Positions 1 to 11,997 of a stretch of 64,000 bases of DNA are shown here, piece after piece. Positions within the stretch are counted from its first letter, which is position 1; each line of letters opens with the position of its first letter. The translations under genes were made by a program, and so were the position numbers. Under the pieces are notes generated by a model. The model was not told where the DNA came from. It worked only from the letters and a program-made list of their open reading frames with translations, and did not search any database. Source of the DNA: Latrodectus hesperus (Eukaryota > Arthropoda > Arachnida > Araneae > Theridiidae); the NCBI GenBank assembly GCA_037975125.1, contig CM075850.1, positions 124,140,557 to 124,204,556 of the forward strand, in the 5' to 3' direction.

Positions 1-464
1 AGGTTTTACGTCCAATATTTAAAGAAGAAATTCCACTTCTTTATCCCAAAGACTTTCAAAGAGTGAAACATCAACAAGACAAAGCTACAAGTTATACTTC
101 GAAAACTACCACTGAATTTTTTGAAAAAATGAAGACTAATACAGGTATTGCTTATGTATCTTTTCAACATATTCCTGTGAAGTCATCTGACGGTTCACCT
201 ATGGACTATTGAGCCTTTGTTCGATTAAAAAGAGCTCCTTCTAAACGCAAACCCACCGCGATGGATGGACTCTGGAAAATAGTGGAAGAGGAATGGAAAG
301 CAATACCACTGGAAATCTTACGAAAAGCTCTTATATCATGGAAATCGCGATGAAGACCTATAGTCCAGAAAAAAGCTATCAGATCGAAATTTAAAAAAAT
401 AGTCTTTACATTTTAAACATTAATTAAACGGCCCCAATATCATTCTAAAAATGTGTTAATACCC

Positions 465-468
<4 letters not shown>
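1..468 (+). pseudogene. Tc1/mariner-superfamily (DD41D-type) transposase 3' fragment with right element end
   Basis: Reading from base 3, the frame gives the C-terminal part of a DDE/D transposase: a QDKATS motif (second catalytic Asp), then SPMDY 41 residues later (third Asp), then a tail rich in LWKIVEEEW-type residues. The 41-residue spacing matches the DD41D (rosa-like) branch of Tc1/mariner; that placement is inference. The frame is broken by TGA at 210-212 and TGA at 351-353, both followed by continuing family-like sequence, so the copy is dead. The element appears to end at 468 (reading CAGAGGGTATTAACAC inward from the other strand), next to a TA dinucleotide that merges into a (TA)n tract. 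The 5' part lies outside the window. Confidence 0.7.
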
Positions 469-538
<70 letters not shown>

Positions 539-547
539 ATATATATA
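469..547. repeat. (TA)n microsatellite
   Basis: About 79 bp of TA dinucleotides with one phase slip. It starts exactly at the TA target site of the transposon remnant on its left and abuts a SINE on its right. Confidence 0.95.
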
Positions 548-822
548 AACTCTCTAAACTCTGTGGCGGCACGACTGTCCATGTGGGCCAAGGGGTACAG
601 CACCCATCTCTGTTTTCCTGACCGAGAGGCCCTGAGTGCGAACCGATTAGGTAGTCAGCCTAATGCGAAATCCCCTAGTGTTTAGCTCCCAAAGATGCTT
701 GGTACTCAGTTTATCGACCCATTAAAGGGAATAAAGGCTGAGTCTACCTTGTCCAGCCCGAGGATCGAACCTCGGACCAGTGCCTTATAAGTGTGAAACG
801 CTAGCACTAAGCCACCGGATTT
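548..822 (-). mobile_element. tRNA-derived SINE, family 1 copy A
   Basis: On the minus strand the head reads GTGGCTTAGTGCTAGCG (A-box-like) followed by GAGGTTCGATCCTCGG (B-box-like), then a body shared with the copies at 30948-31219 and 34020-34288. The 3' end is at about 548, next to a (TA)n tract. The tRNA head abuts the (CA)n tract at 823. No target duplication can be read because both flanks are microsatellites. Confidence 0.8.
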
Positions 823-830
823 CACACACA

Positions 831-920
<90 letters not shown>

Positions 921-960
921 ACACACACACACACACACACACCACACACACACACACACT

Positions 961-1012
<52 letters not shown>
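823..1012. repeat. Compound (CA)n-(TA)n microsatellite
   Basis: (CA)n with a few interruptions runs from 823 to 959, then (TA)n from about 964 to 1012. Open frames here encode only His-Thr or Cys-Val runs and are not genes. Confidence 0.95.
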
Positions 1013-3614
<2,602 letters not shown>

Positions 3615-3736
3615 ATGCAGAAAGCAAATAAAGGAAGTAGTTGTTGCGTAGCATTTGGTTGCAATATACGAGCTGGAACAAATTAATTTTCGCAAGTGAA
3701 GATGTTCAAATTTCCAATTGGATTCCGATTTACAAT
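3615..3736 (+). pseudogene. THAP-type zinc-finger fragment, broken
   Basis: From ATG at 3615 the frame reads MQKANKGSSCCVAFGCNIR, which has the start of a THAP domain: Cys pair, VAFGC, then the Asn-x-Arg position. An in-frame TAA at 3684-3686 interrupts it. Beyond the stop the same frame gives KMFKFP, resembling the phenylalanine-rich SFFKFP segment that follows in THAP domains, after which similarity fades. THAP domains are C2CH DNA-binding modules in host regulators and P-element-type transposases. Only the first third of a domain is present, so this is most likely a decayed gene or transposon remnant. A functional first exon is unlikely because of the stop. Confidence 0.45.
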
Positions 3737-6700
3737 CCTTAATTTAATTAGATATATAGTAAATCAATTCTTAAAAATAAGACTTAAATTTTAATTGCAA
3801 TAAATACCAAGATTTGTTTAAAATATTAATAAAGAACAAGCAAATAAACACATCATAACAATTTTGTTCTACTCATTATTGATACCAAATCATATATTCT
3901 AGCATGAGCAAGAAAATTTTAATAAAATTTATAATACTATAAATGAAAGCATAAATTATACTTTGCTTAGTATTTGAAATGATTTATAGTTCAATCGCGC
4001 GCAAAATATATTAACTGAAGTTTTGGAATAAATGGATAAAATTAAAAATTAGTTAAAGAAGAAAATGATTAACAATTTCGATAAATAATAGCAAGAGTTA
4101 GAATGTGGATTACAATATATCATTCATCAACAATTGAGAATCATTGTTACAGTCCCCAAGAAATATGGTAATCCATTAGGATTATTTAAGCAAAAATTAA
4201 AAATTTTTTTTAATTTACGGGATCACCACTGATTGCACTCTCATTAAAAATTATGATTTTAATGGATAAAGTAAAAACATTTTTGAAAAAAGAAATAAAT
4301 AACTGAAAATATTTAAATAAATATTTTTTTTCGATTACATTGATTTTTAATGGGAAGAGAAAAAACCGGAAGTATTTGAGATGGCTTCCGGTCAACTGAG
4401 GTTTGTTTTTGTTTACACTGAAAACTCCATCCATAGTACAGTAACACATACAAGAACAATTCTTACAGTTAAGCAGATAAAAATATAAAATATCTGAAAA
4501 AAAATTTAATTTACAAAAATTTTAAAAAATGAAAATTTTGTGATATAGAAAAATTATTTTCAAATTATTAAACAAATAAATAATTATTTAAAGTTTTTAA
4601 CAAAATTATTTCAAGTTTATTATAACCTTATTTATCCTCATTATTTTGTAACTACTGTGTAGAAGCACATGTAGTTTATTTACAGTTTGAATAGAGTCGC
4701 CATCTGTTGTTGTTGACCGAACAAACTAATTCGTTAAGTTAATTTTAAATTTTACTTCAACAAAACTTATTAAATTTTAAATCAACAAATCTGTGCAAAT
4801 GAAAATAATTTTATATTTGTTCATTTTAATGTGATATTTTAATTTATGATAAAAAATAGGCATTTTTTTATAGTTTCACGCATGCAAATTTTGTTACTTT
4901 AACTTTTTCCAATATATCAGCGACTGTGAAGATTTCTCAATAAGTCTGCCTCTTTACTCTCAAACTCAAACTCCTAATGTGAAGTAAACATTGCTATCGG
5001 ACGTTATGGATATTTTAAACCAATGAGAATTTGTTTATTATGTTTAGCACTACTAAAGTGAAAGAAGTACTTTAGAGTGTTCTACTTATACCTTGATATA
5101 TTACAAGCATGAAAGCATTTTTTTTATTAAGAGGGTAACGAGAAATAAGTATTTATTAGTATTTATGTATACACAAACAAAGCTAAATCTGAATGTCAGA
5201 GAAAACATAACAAGATAAACTAAAACGTTTTTATTTGCTATATTTTATTAGAAAAACTGAGATATTTAAGTTCTGCTTTATACTTTTTTTTTTACATTAG
5301 AAATAAAGCCACTTTTTAAGTATTAAATGTTTCATATCTACATTAAATAAAAATATTCACTACAAGAAGAATTTTGAGTTAAATTAGTACATTACATAAA
5401 ACAATATTCTACTCTTTAGTCAGTAATTGTTTCTGTAAGAATATCAGTTTGAATTAGACATGTTAGCTCAAGTTGTCTTAAATTAACACAATAAAAGAAT
5501 ATAAATAATTTAATTTATTGATACTATTCTGTAAATCATTAAGGGTACAAATTGGTCATTCTTATAAATATATTTTAAGCTATGATATGATTTACAAAAG
5601 CTTGTCATAAAATGAAGAATTTTTATTGCGTGAAAAGGATTTTTTCTAAGCAGTCACATTAACCCTTCTTAACAGTATAAACACGAATAAAGAAGATTTT
5701 ATTCAATCAGTTATTCTTATTATGTCTCAGTATGAAATAAAGTATGTAAATTCTCAATTATTTATAATATCGAGTGGATATTTTGAGTTAAATAATTAAA
5801 TTTAATGATTTCAACTTAGCAATAATATATATTTAAAGGGAAGTTTAATTATAAGAAAATTCAGATGTCTTATTTAGTAGTCAATATAAATTTATTATTT
5901 TGTAATACATATTATTTCTTGTGTTTTATATTTTATATTATCTGTAGAAAAGTTTCCACAAAAATCTGTCAAATTTCTTTAATAGTTTTTTTTTGTGCTT
6001 TTATCAAAATAATGACTGTTTTTAACGATCCATGGGCATTATAGTGATCTATTAAAATTAAATTAAATTAGTGAATAATTAAAGAACGCAAAAATATAAA
6101 TTACAAATATTAATTATTTGTTATTAATAATTGCATTTGTTATTTTTCAATAATTTTATTTTTAAATAATTATAATTATCTCTATAAATGTTTTATAATA
6201 AATTATTATTCTTCAATTGAAAATCTAAAATTTAATGAACTCTCCATTTTGTACGAAATAAAATTTTTTAGCATGATCCATACATATTTGAAATTTGTTT
6301 ATTGAAAAAGGGTAACTCAAATTAACTCGGTCACGTGGAAGGTTGTCAGATATTTCGAACCTGTCGAAATCCAAAATCGTAATGCAATCCCCATCTCCTG
6401 ACTTTAACGAAATTAATGATAGCACTCTGTCGGATGTGTTTCGTGCGCGATGCTTAGTTTGTTGCACATGATACTTCGCTGGTGATAACAACCTAACGGT
6501 ATAGCCTGGGGCTTGCCAACAACGCTATGAATACTGCATCCGATAGATATAATCCTTTTACCTTAGGTAAATTTTGAGGTTCACCCGCAACGCTATGCAT
6601 TCAATAGATATGGGTTCGAATACGTTTAGATATGGCTTTCTCTCCGTAGGAATGACTAGAATCTGAATTAGTTAAGCTGCTTCCGATAAGCTGCAAGGAT

Positions 6701-8006
6701 CTCAGTAACTTGGTAAGGAAGGGAGAAGTTGTCGTGGCCATTAGATACCAACTTAACAATTCCATGCAAACATCATCATGATGAGCAAAATATTTCAGAG
6801 AATTTGATGTTCTACCATTGGTGTTTTGTAATGTAGGAAGAAGGATGCCAGTTCTGACGATAACTATATGAATTAACCATGATTAATTGGTATAGTCAAG
6901 GGAGCTGGGTCAACAAAATTACAAGGCGTTTGACTGTGCTTCGTAGGTAGGAATGACTTGAAACGTACCTCAGTAACCAAACTTAACTCAGCAGGCCTAA
7001 AAACTGACATTTGATTCTTACTTATATTTTCCGATTGGACTGTAATGTGCAAAATTATAAAATAATTTGCGATGTTCTAGACATGTGATTTTGTGTGTGT
7101 GTGTGTGTGATATTTTAAACACAATATTGATGTGAAATTTCTTCAGGAGAAAAAATCTATTAAATAAAGTAAAAAATTCATTGAACGATAACAAATTGAG
7201 AAAAAACATTTTCTTTTTCTGAATTTCTATGAAATTTTCTATCCTGAAAAAAGCAATATAGGTGCTTTTCAATTATACAATCTTTGATCCCGTCTTTGAT
7301 CTTAAAGAAATATCATGTTTTCTTACAGAGAAACGTAAATAATATAAAATAGATACGATGTCTTTATTGGCTCAATATTTTTTTATGAATTTAATATATT
7401 CTAAATCGAATTTTTTTATGCAAAAACAGTCTAAAATATGATAAACAATGGTAACAACGTAAATGCTAAACAAAGCTAAAGCTTGTTGGTGCAAAATATT
7501 GCTTGGTGAAAATTTTGTCGATTAAAAGAAGATTATGATCATAAATCATCAAGGGCAAAAAACAACTAATTATAGCAAAATTTAATTTTGTCCTCATTGA
7601 ATAAAAGGTACTATTACATTATATTTATGTAACTGATCTCCAATGCGTTTGCCAAACAGTTTCTGCCAGAAATAAACATAGGCGTTTAAATAAGTTTTAT
7701 GAATAAGTAATAATTGTTTAGTTTATTAAATGTAAATAAAATGTCTGTATCATTTTTAATGATTACTGAAAACATTAGCATTTTTAAAAAATACATGATG
7801 CAAATAGAATATTTATGACAATAACTTACGATTTATTTTCTTTCCCGTTATGCGATTATCAAAAGCGTGTATATAGTGGATAAGAGTATCGCAATTTGCT
7901 TAACGGATTAGATAAACATGTAAAGTGGAAATTAATAGATGTAATGCAAGATTTATTACGAAATATTTCAAATATATTTGATCTCAGATAAGTAGTTTAC
8001 AATATA
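3737..8006. other. AT-rich non-coding stretch
   Basis: There is no supported gene over about 4.3 kb. Base composition is strongly AT-biased. Around 4980-5040 there is a short piece resembling the MITE family at 8803 and 20768 (motif GGATATTTTAAACCAATGAG). The more complex segment at about 6490-7010 includes ACCATTGGTGTTTTG followed by a GATGCCAG motif, a probable decayed SINE. A (TG)n run lies at about 7091-7110. The minus-strand open frame at 6225-6491 shows no recognisable motif. Confidence 0.65.

Positions 8007-8060
<54 letters not shown>
8007..8060. repeat. (TA)n microsatellite, left flank of solo LTR
   Basis: About 50 bp of TA dinucleotides directly abutting the solo LTR at 8061. The tract resumes on the other side at 8515. 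Confidence 0.95.
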
Positions 8061-8063
<3 letters not shown>

Positions 8064-8510
8064 ACTGAGCTTCAGGCTTCGTGTTGGTTGAGAGTCGATA
8101 AAATAAACTCTTAACAATCACAGGATTTTTATTTGTAGAACTTTCTAAAAGATGTCGGAAAACCTCAGCTATACAGTACCAATTCAACTGTAGGCAGTTC
8201 CCAAAAACAGAGGTACTAGTCTATCCATGCCGCTCGATATTAAAAACCGACTCACTTGGTCAATGGAAAGGTGGTATTTATAACTTACTTGGCGTGAAAG
8301 CCTTGGTCTTTCTCCAGGGTTCTGGCAGATTCTAGTCCATCTCACCAAATCTCGCCAAGTGGTCGCCAAAACTCTCGCCAAGCTGCCAAAAATCACTAGA
8401 AAAGCCATTCTTAACGTAAACCTACATCGCACGATTTTTGTAACAGAATCTGAGTTCGGATCTGTCTGAGATATCTCAAGACAAATACAAAAAATATTTA
8501 CAAACTTTGT

Positions 8511-8514
<4 letters not shown>
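8061..8514 (-). mobile_element. Solo LTR related to the Ty3/gypsy element at 23426-27556
   Basis: This 454-bp block starts TGTACTGAGCTTC and ends TTTGTAACA, matching the two ends of the LTRs at 23426 and 26952 (TGTACCGAGCTTC to TTTGTAACA). Internal blocks also match: GATCTGTCTGAGATAT near the end and the CTCGCCAAG-rich region. It is diverged and about 150 bp shorter, so it is an older insertion. No coding region lies beside it; it probably arose by LTR-LTR recombination. It sits inside a (TA)n tract, as the full element does. Confidence 0.85.
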
Positions 8515-8575
<61 letters not shown>

Positions 8576-8581
8576 ATATGT

Positions 8582-8640
<59 letters not shown>
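8515..8640. repeat. Compound (TA)n-(TG)n microsatellite
   Basis: (TA)n runs from the LTR edge to about 8570, then (TG)n to about 8630, then a short TA run. It is the right half of the tract interrupted by the solo LTR. Confidence 0.95.
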
Positions 8641-8802
8641 CAGTTATAAAATCACGGTTTCGTGAGATTTCAATATGATAAATGTGAATTTTTTAATTAA
8701 TTAAGTTGATGATGATAAATGAAATATGTGCATTATATTTTTAAATAATATTAGGGATCTATCATTCACCTGTACCTTTAGCTAAAACTAATTATATTTA
8801 CT

Positions 8803-9192
8803 TATTAACCATTAAGTGGTTGTTTCTTTGGTTCCAGTTAAGCTCATGACTACGTCACTTTATTTCAATTAGTCATCGGTTTAAAAGATACATGACGTCA
8901 GATAATGTTTCAACTACGTCAAATCTTATTGAGACGGCTCCTTAAATCCGACTTGTCGATGAATTTGATGCCTGCCTTCAAATCGCATTATTCGAGTAGA
9001 AGTAAACAAGATGAAGTTTATCACCAAAAGTCTGAGATTGTTGTCGAAGTTTATTTTCTTAATAAGATGATTTCTTATGCGTAGTATCAGCTTGAGAAGT
9101 CGTTTTCCATTGATTCAAGTCATGTTGACAATAGAACAGAAGAAAAAGCAAAATGAAAAAGACAAGGCAAAACATCCAATTTATAGTTAGCT
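8803..9192 (-). mobile_element. MITE-like interspersed repeat, family M1 copy 1
   Basis: The roughly 390-bp block is a reverse-oriented homologue of 20768-21186, alignable over nearly its full length. One end reads TAACCATTAAGTGGTTG. The other, read inward, is TAACTATAAATTGGATG, so the block has imperfect terminal inverted repeats of roughly 25 bp. There is no intact coding sequence. This fits a non-autonomous DNA transposon. The superfamily is not determined because the target duplication is unclear. Confidence 0.65.
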
Positions 9193-9881
9193 TAAATCAG
9201 CAAGGACTATTTAAAATTTTAAAAATTTCATTAATAAATAGAATTTTGAGGCATATGTAAGGTATATATTTTTTTAAAAATTTGCGATGTCTATACGTGA
9301 CATGGCCCCAAAGTTGTCTCTTTAAATTGACACATACTTGACAAAATAAATTTGAGTTATTTATCAGGACTCACTTAGATAATTAAACACAGTATCCGGG
9401 TTAACTTCGAAGTTCATAAAGAATAGGAAAAGTTAAAAAGGGTTACGACAATTATGAAAATAGAGGGAAAAGGTTTGTGTAAAAGCATGTACCATTTGGT
9501 TTGGCAAAAATTTGGCAGTAGATATTGGCCATAAAATTTAATTTCTAGTAACAGCGGTATTTTGAACGTTTAACTAACGTACTTTTAGGGTTACCATTTT
9601 GTTACCCACGTTTTGGCGCCAAAAAAATTGCCAAAATATTAAGGGGTACACGTTTGTAAACTTTTACAGATAAAATAATTATTAAAAAAAAGTATTATAT
9701 TCTTTTACTCCTTTCTTTTAACTGTACATAATGTTAGAATACAGGAAATTGCTTATTTTATGTCACTGAAATGCAGTATTTGTTTTTGAAAAATTTAAAA
9801 TATCAGTTTATATGAAGTGACTCATTACAGTACAATATAAAATATAGTATATATGAATTTTAATTAAATCGAAATAAAATA
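9193..9881. other. AT-rich non-coding stretch
   Basis: Nothing recognisable. It contains a short inverted motif around GGCGCCAAAAAAATTGCC near 9615. Confidence 0.6.
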
Positions 9882-11280
9882 CACTACTGGCCATTAAAAT
9901 TGCTACACCAAGAAGGAATGCAAATAACAGAACGATATTTATTGGACACATACATTATAGTGGAAAGAACAAGTGATTAGATTTACAGGAAATTAGGATG
10001 TATAGATCTTGAGAAATCAGTACCCAGAACAGCCACCTCTGGCTGCAATAACAGCATTTATCGGCCTAGGCATGGAGTCAGAGATTGTATGGCATGTATG
10101 GGGATCTCAGTCCATGCAGCTTCAACACTATGCCACAGTCCATCGACAGTAGTGGATGGTGAGTGATGGCGTGCCAATCGCTCGGCAACCATTGACCACA
10201 TGTTCTCAATTGGTGACAGATCAGGAGAACGTGCTGGCCAGGGTAACAGTCGAACATGTTCTGTATCAAGGAAGTTCAGAACAGTACGGGCAACATGCAA
10301 TCGTGCATTATCCTGTTGAAACAAAGCATTTGGGAAGCCTCGAAGATAGGGCAGAGCCACGGACCTTAAAACATCGGAAATGTAACGGTTGCTGTTCAAA
10401 GTGCCGGTAATGCGAACAAGAGGTGATCGAGACTTGTATCCAATGGCACCCCATACCATCCAGCAGATGGGCCAGTATGGCGATGTCCAATGCAAGCTGG
10501 CAATGCGCGTTCTCCACGATGCCTCCAAACACGGATGTGGCCATCATGGTCCTGTATACAGAACCGAGATTCATCTGTAAAGATGACATGATGCCATTCC
10601 CGCGTCCAGGTTCGTTGCTGATCACACCATTGAAGGCACTCCTGTCTGTGACGCAGCGTCAATGGTAGCCGAAGCCATGGTCGCCGTGCAGACAATCCAT
10701 GCTACTGCAAACATCGTCGAACTGTTCGAGCAGAAACTTGTTGCCTTGCAAATGACTTCATTTCTAGACTCAGGGTTCGTGACGTGGCTGTACGATCCCT
10801 TGGGACCATGTGGATAAGATGTCTGTCTTCTCTGCTGTTAGTGATGGGGGTCGCTGAGATCCTGCATGACGTTCCGTATGATTGTCCTGAACCCATCGAT
10901 TCCATATTCTGCTAACAGTCATGGGGTCTCGACTGACGCGAGCAGCAATATTGCGGTACGATAAACCGCAATCCCGGTAGGCTATAATCCTTCCTCGATC
11001 AAAGTCAGACACGTGCTGATAGGCATTTCTTCTCCTTACACGAGACATTACAACAACTTTCTTTGCCGAAAACAACGTTGAAACGGAAATTGAGTATGAG
11101 AAAACTGCTGTCAAATCTCTGGTTTTATACACATTGTAGATGTCGCTACTGTCGCCTGCTTTGTATGAATGCGCTGAAAATCTAACCATTTGCATATCAC
11201 AGCAAGTTCTACCTGTCATGCAAATTTCACGTGTGTGGTGTGCCGCTTTCCTGGTGTAGCAATTTTAAAGGCCAGTAGTG
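9882..11280 (-). mobile_element. Complete Tc1-like DNA transposon (1,399 bp)
   Basis: Both ends carry matching terminal inverted repeats beginning CACTACTGGCC and continuing into AAAATTGCTACACCA. TA dinucleotides flank both ends (9880-9881 and 11281-11282), the standard Tc1/mariner target duplication. Repeat identity over the first 30 bases is high, with one mismatch visible near base 12. The length and the single reverse-oriented transposase are typical for Tc1. The enclosed transposase is broken, so this copy is not autonomous. Confidence 0.93.
10017..11048 (-). pseudogene. Tc1-like transposase, DD34E, inactivated
   Basis: The span is about 340 codons, the usual length. It starts at the ATG at 11046-11048 (MSRVRRRNAYQHVSDFDRGR) and ends at TGA 10017-10019. 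The N-terminal half has the paired helix-turn-helix region (GLSYRNIAARVSRDPMTVSR). The catalytic core has FTDESRF (first Asp), QQDNARLH (second Asp) and SPDLSPIENMW (Glu 34 residues later). Visible breaks are: a frameshift in the G-run at about 10845-10851, a CAG-to-TAG nonsense at 10702-10704, a frameshift at about 10460-10468, and a frameshift near 10075-10085. It would have cut and pasted the element at TA sites; it cannot now. Confidence 0.92.
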
Positions 11281-11282
11281 TA

Positions 11283-11593
11283 CAATACCAACAAATACTT
11301 TCTTGGCACGCCAACTATAGCAAAAACAGCTAAAGATAAATGTGCCGAAAGTATAATAAGATATAATTCGAAAATCGATAATACAAATAAGATAAAAATT
11401 TATAAATCAATAACAAATGATACAAACATTTGCAAATTAAAAATTAAGGAATTAAAAGGCTTAGGGATCATGTCTTCACCAAGAGGGAGATATAGTCAGC
11501 TATGCAAATAAGGCAAGCACTCTTTTCTGGGATGCACGAAAATCAGAAATCTGAAAATCTTCGAGCAATTCCACCCAAAGAGTGTCAATAAAG
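11283..11593. other. AT-rich non-coding stretch
   Basis: No family motif is seen. A 77-codon open frame at 11278-11511 begins at the transposon junction and is Lys/Asn/Ile-rich, as expected of AT-rich chance frames. Confidence 0.6.
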
Positions 11594-11756
11594 CATCAAA
11601 GTAAACAGTATATCAAAGCAATACAGTAAACAATACATATATCAAAGCAATATAGTAAACAATAGATACATCGAAGTAATACTATAAATAATACATACAT
11701 CAAAGCAATACAGTAATCAATAGATGTCTCACAGCAATACCGTAAAAAGCAATAGG
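11594..11756. repeat. 29-bp minisatellite
   Basis: Units starting ATCAAAGCAATACAGTAAAC recur at 11612, 11641, 11670, 11699 and 11728, exactly 29 bases apart. A partial unit precedes them. Units differ by a few substitutions and no indels. Confidence 0.92.
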
Positions 11757-11766
11757 CACAGATGCC

Positions 11767-11997
11767 GTATAATCCAGCATGCCAAATTCTGAGTTTGTTG
11801 AACTTTTTGGCAGACTTTCTTATGTATCAGGCAACCTGGGTTTTATTACTTCATTGAGATGTAGCCTATAGGAATTAGGCTTAAAAATCTATTTTGGCAA
11901 CCTTAGAATTTACGTCATCGCGCACATCACAATAGGTCATCTTGACAGCATTTCTTCATCACCAAAAAATTCGGAATTTGGCATGGAGGATTATAAT
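11767..11997. mobile_element. Foldback MITE, family M2
   Basis: The left end reads ATAATCCAGCATGCCAAATT. The right end, read inward from the other strand, reads ATAATCCTCCATGCCAAATT. The inverted similarity continues (CTGA/CCGA, then ACTTTTTGG/TTTTTTGG). There is no coding sequence in about 230 bp. Related single-ended pieces lie at about 16196-16275 and 17996-18130. This is probably a non-autonomous DNA transposon of undetermined superfamily. Confidence 0.7.

Noticed and set aside
706..962. Open frames of Cys-Val and His-Thr repeats
   Set aside because: Products of the (CA)n microsatellite and the adjacent SINE.
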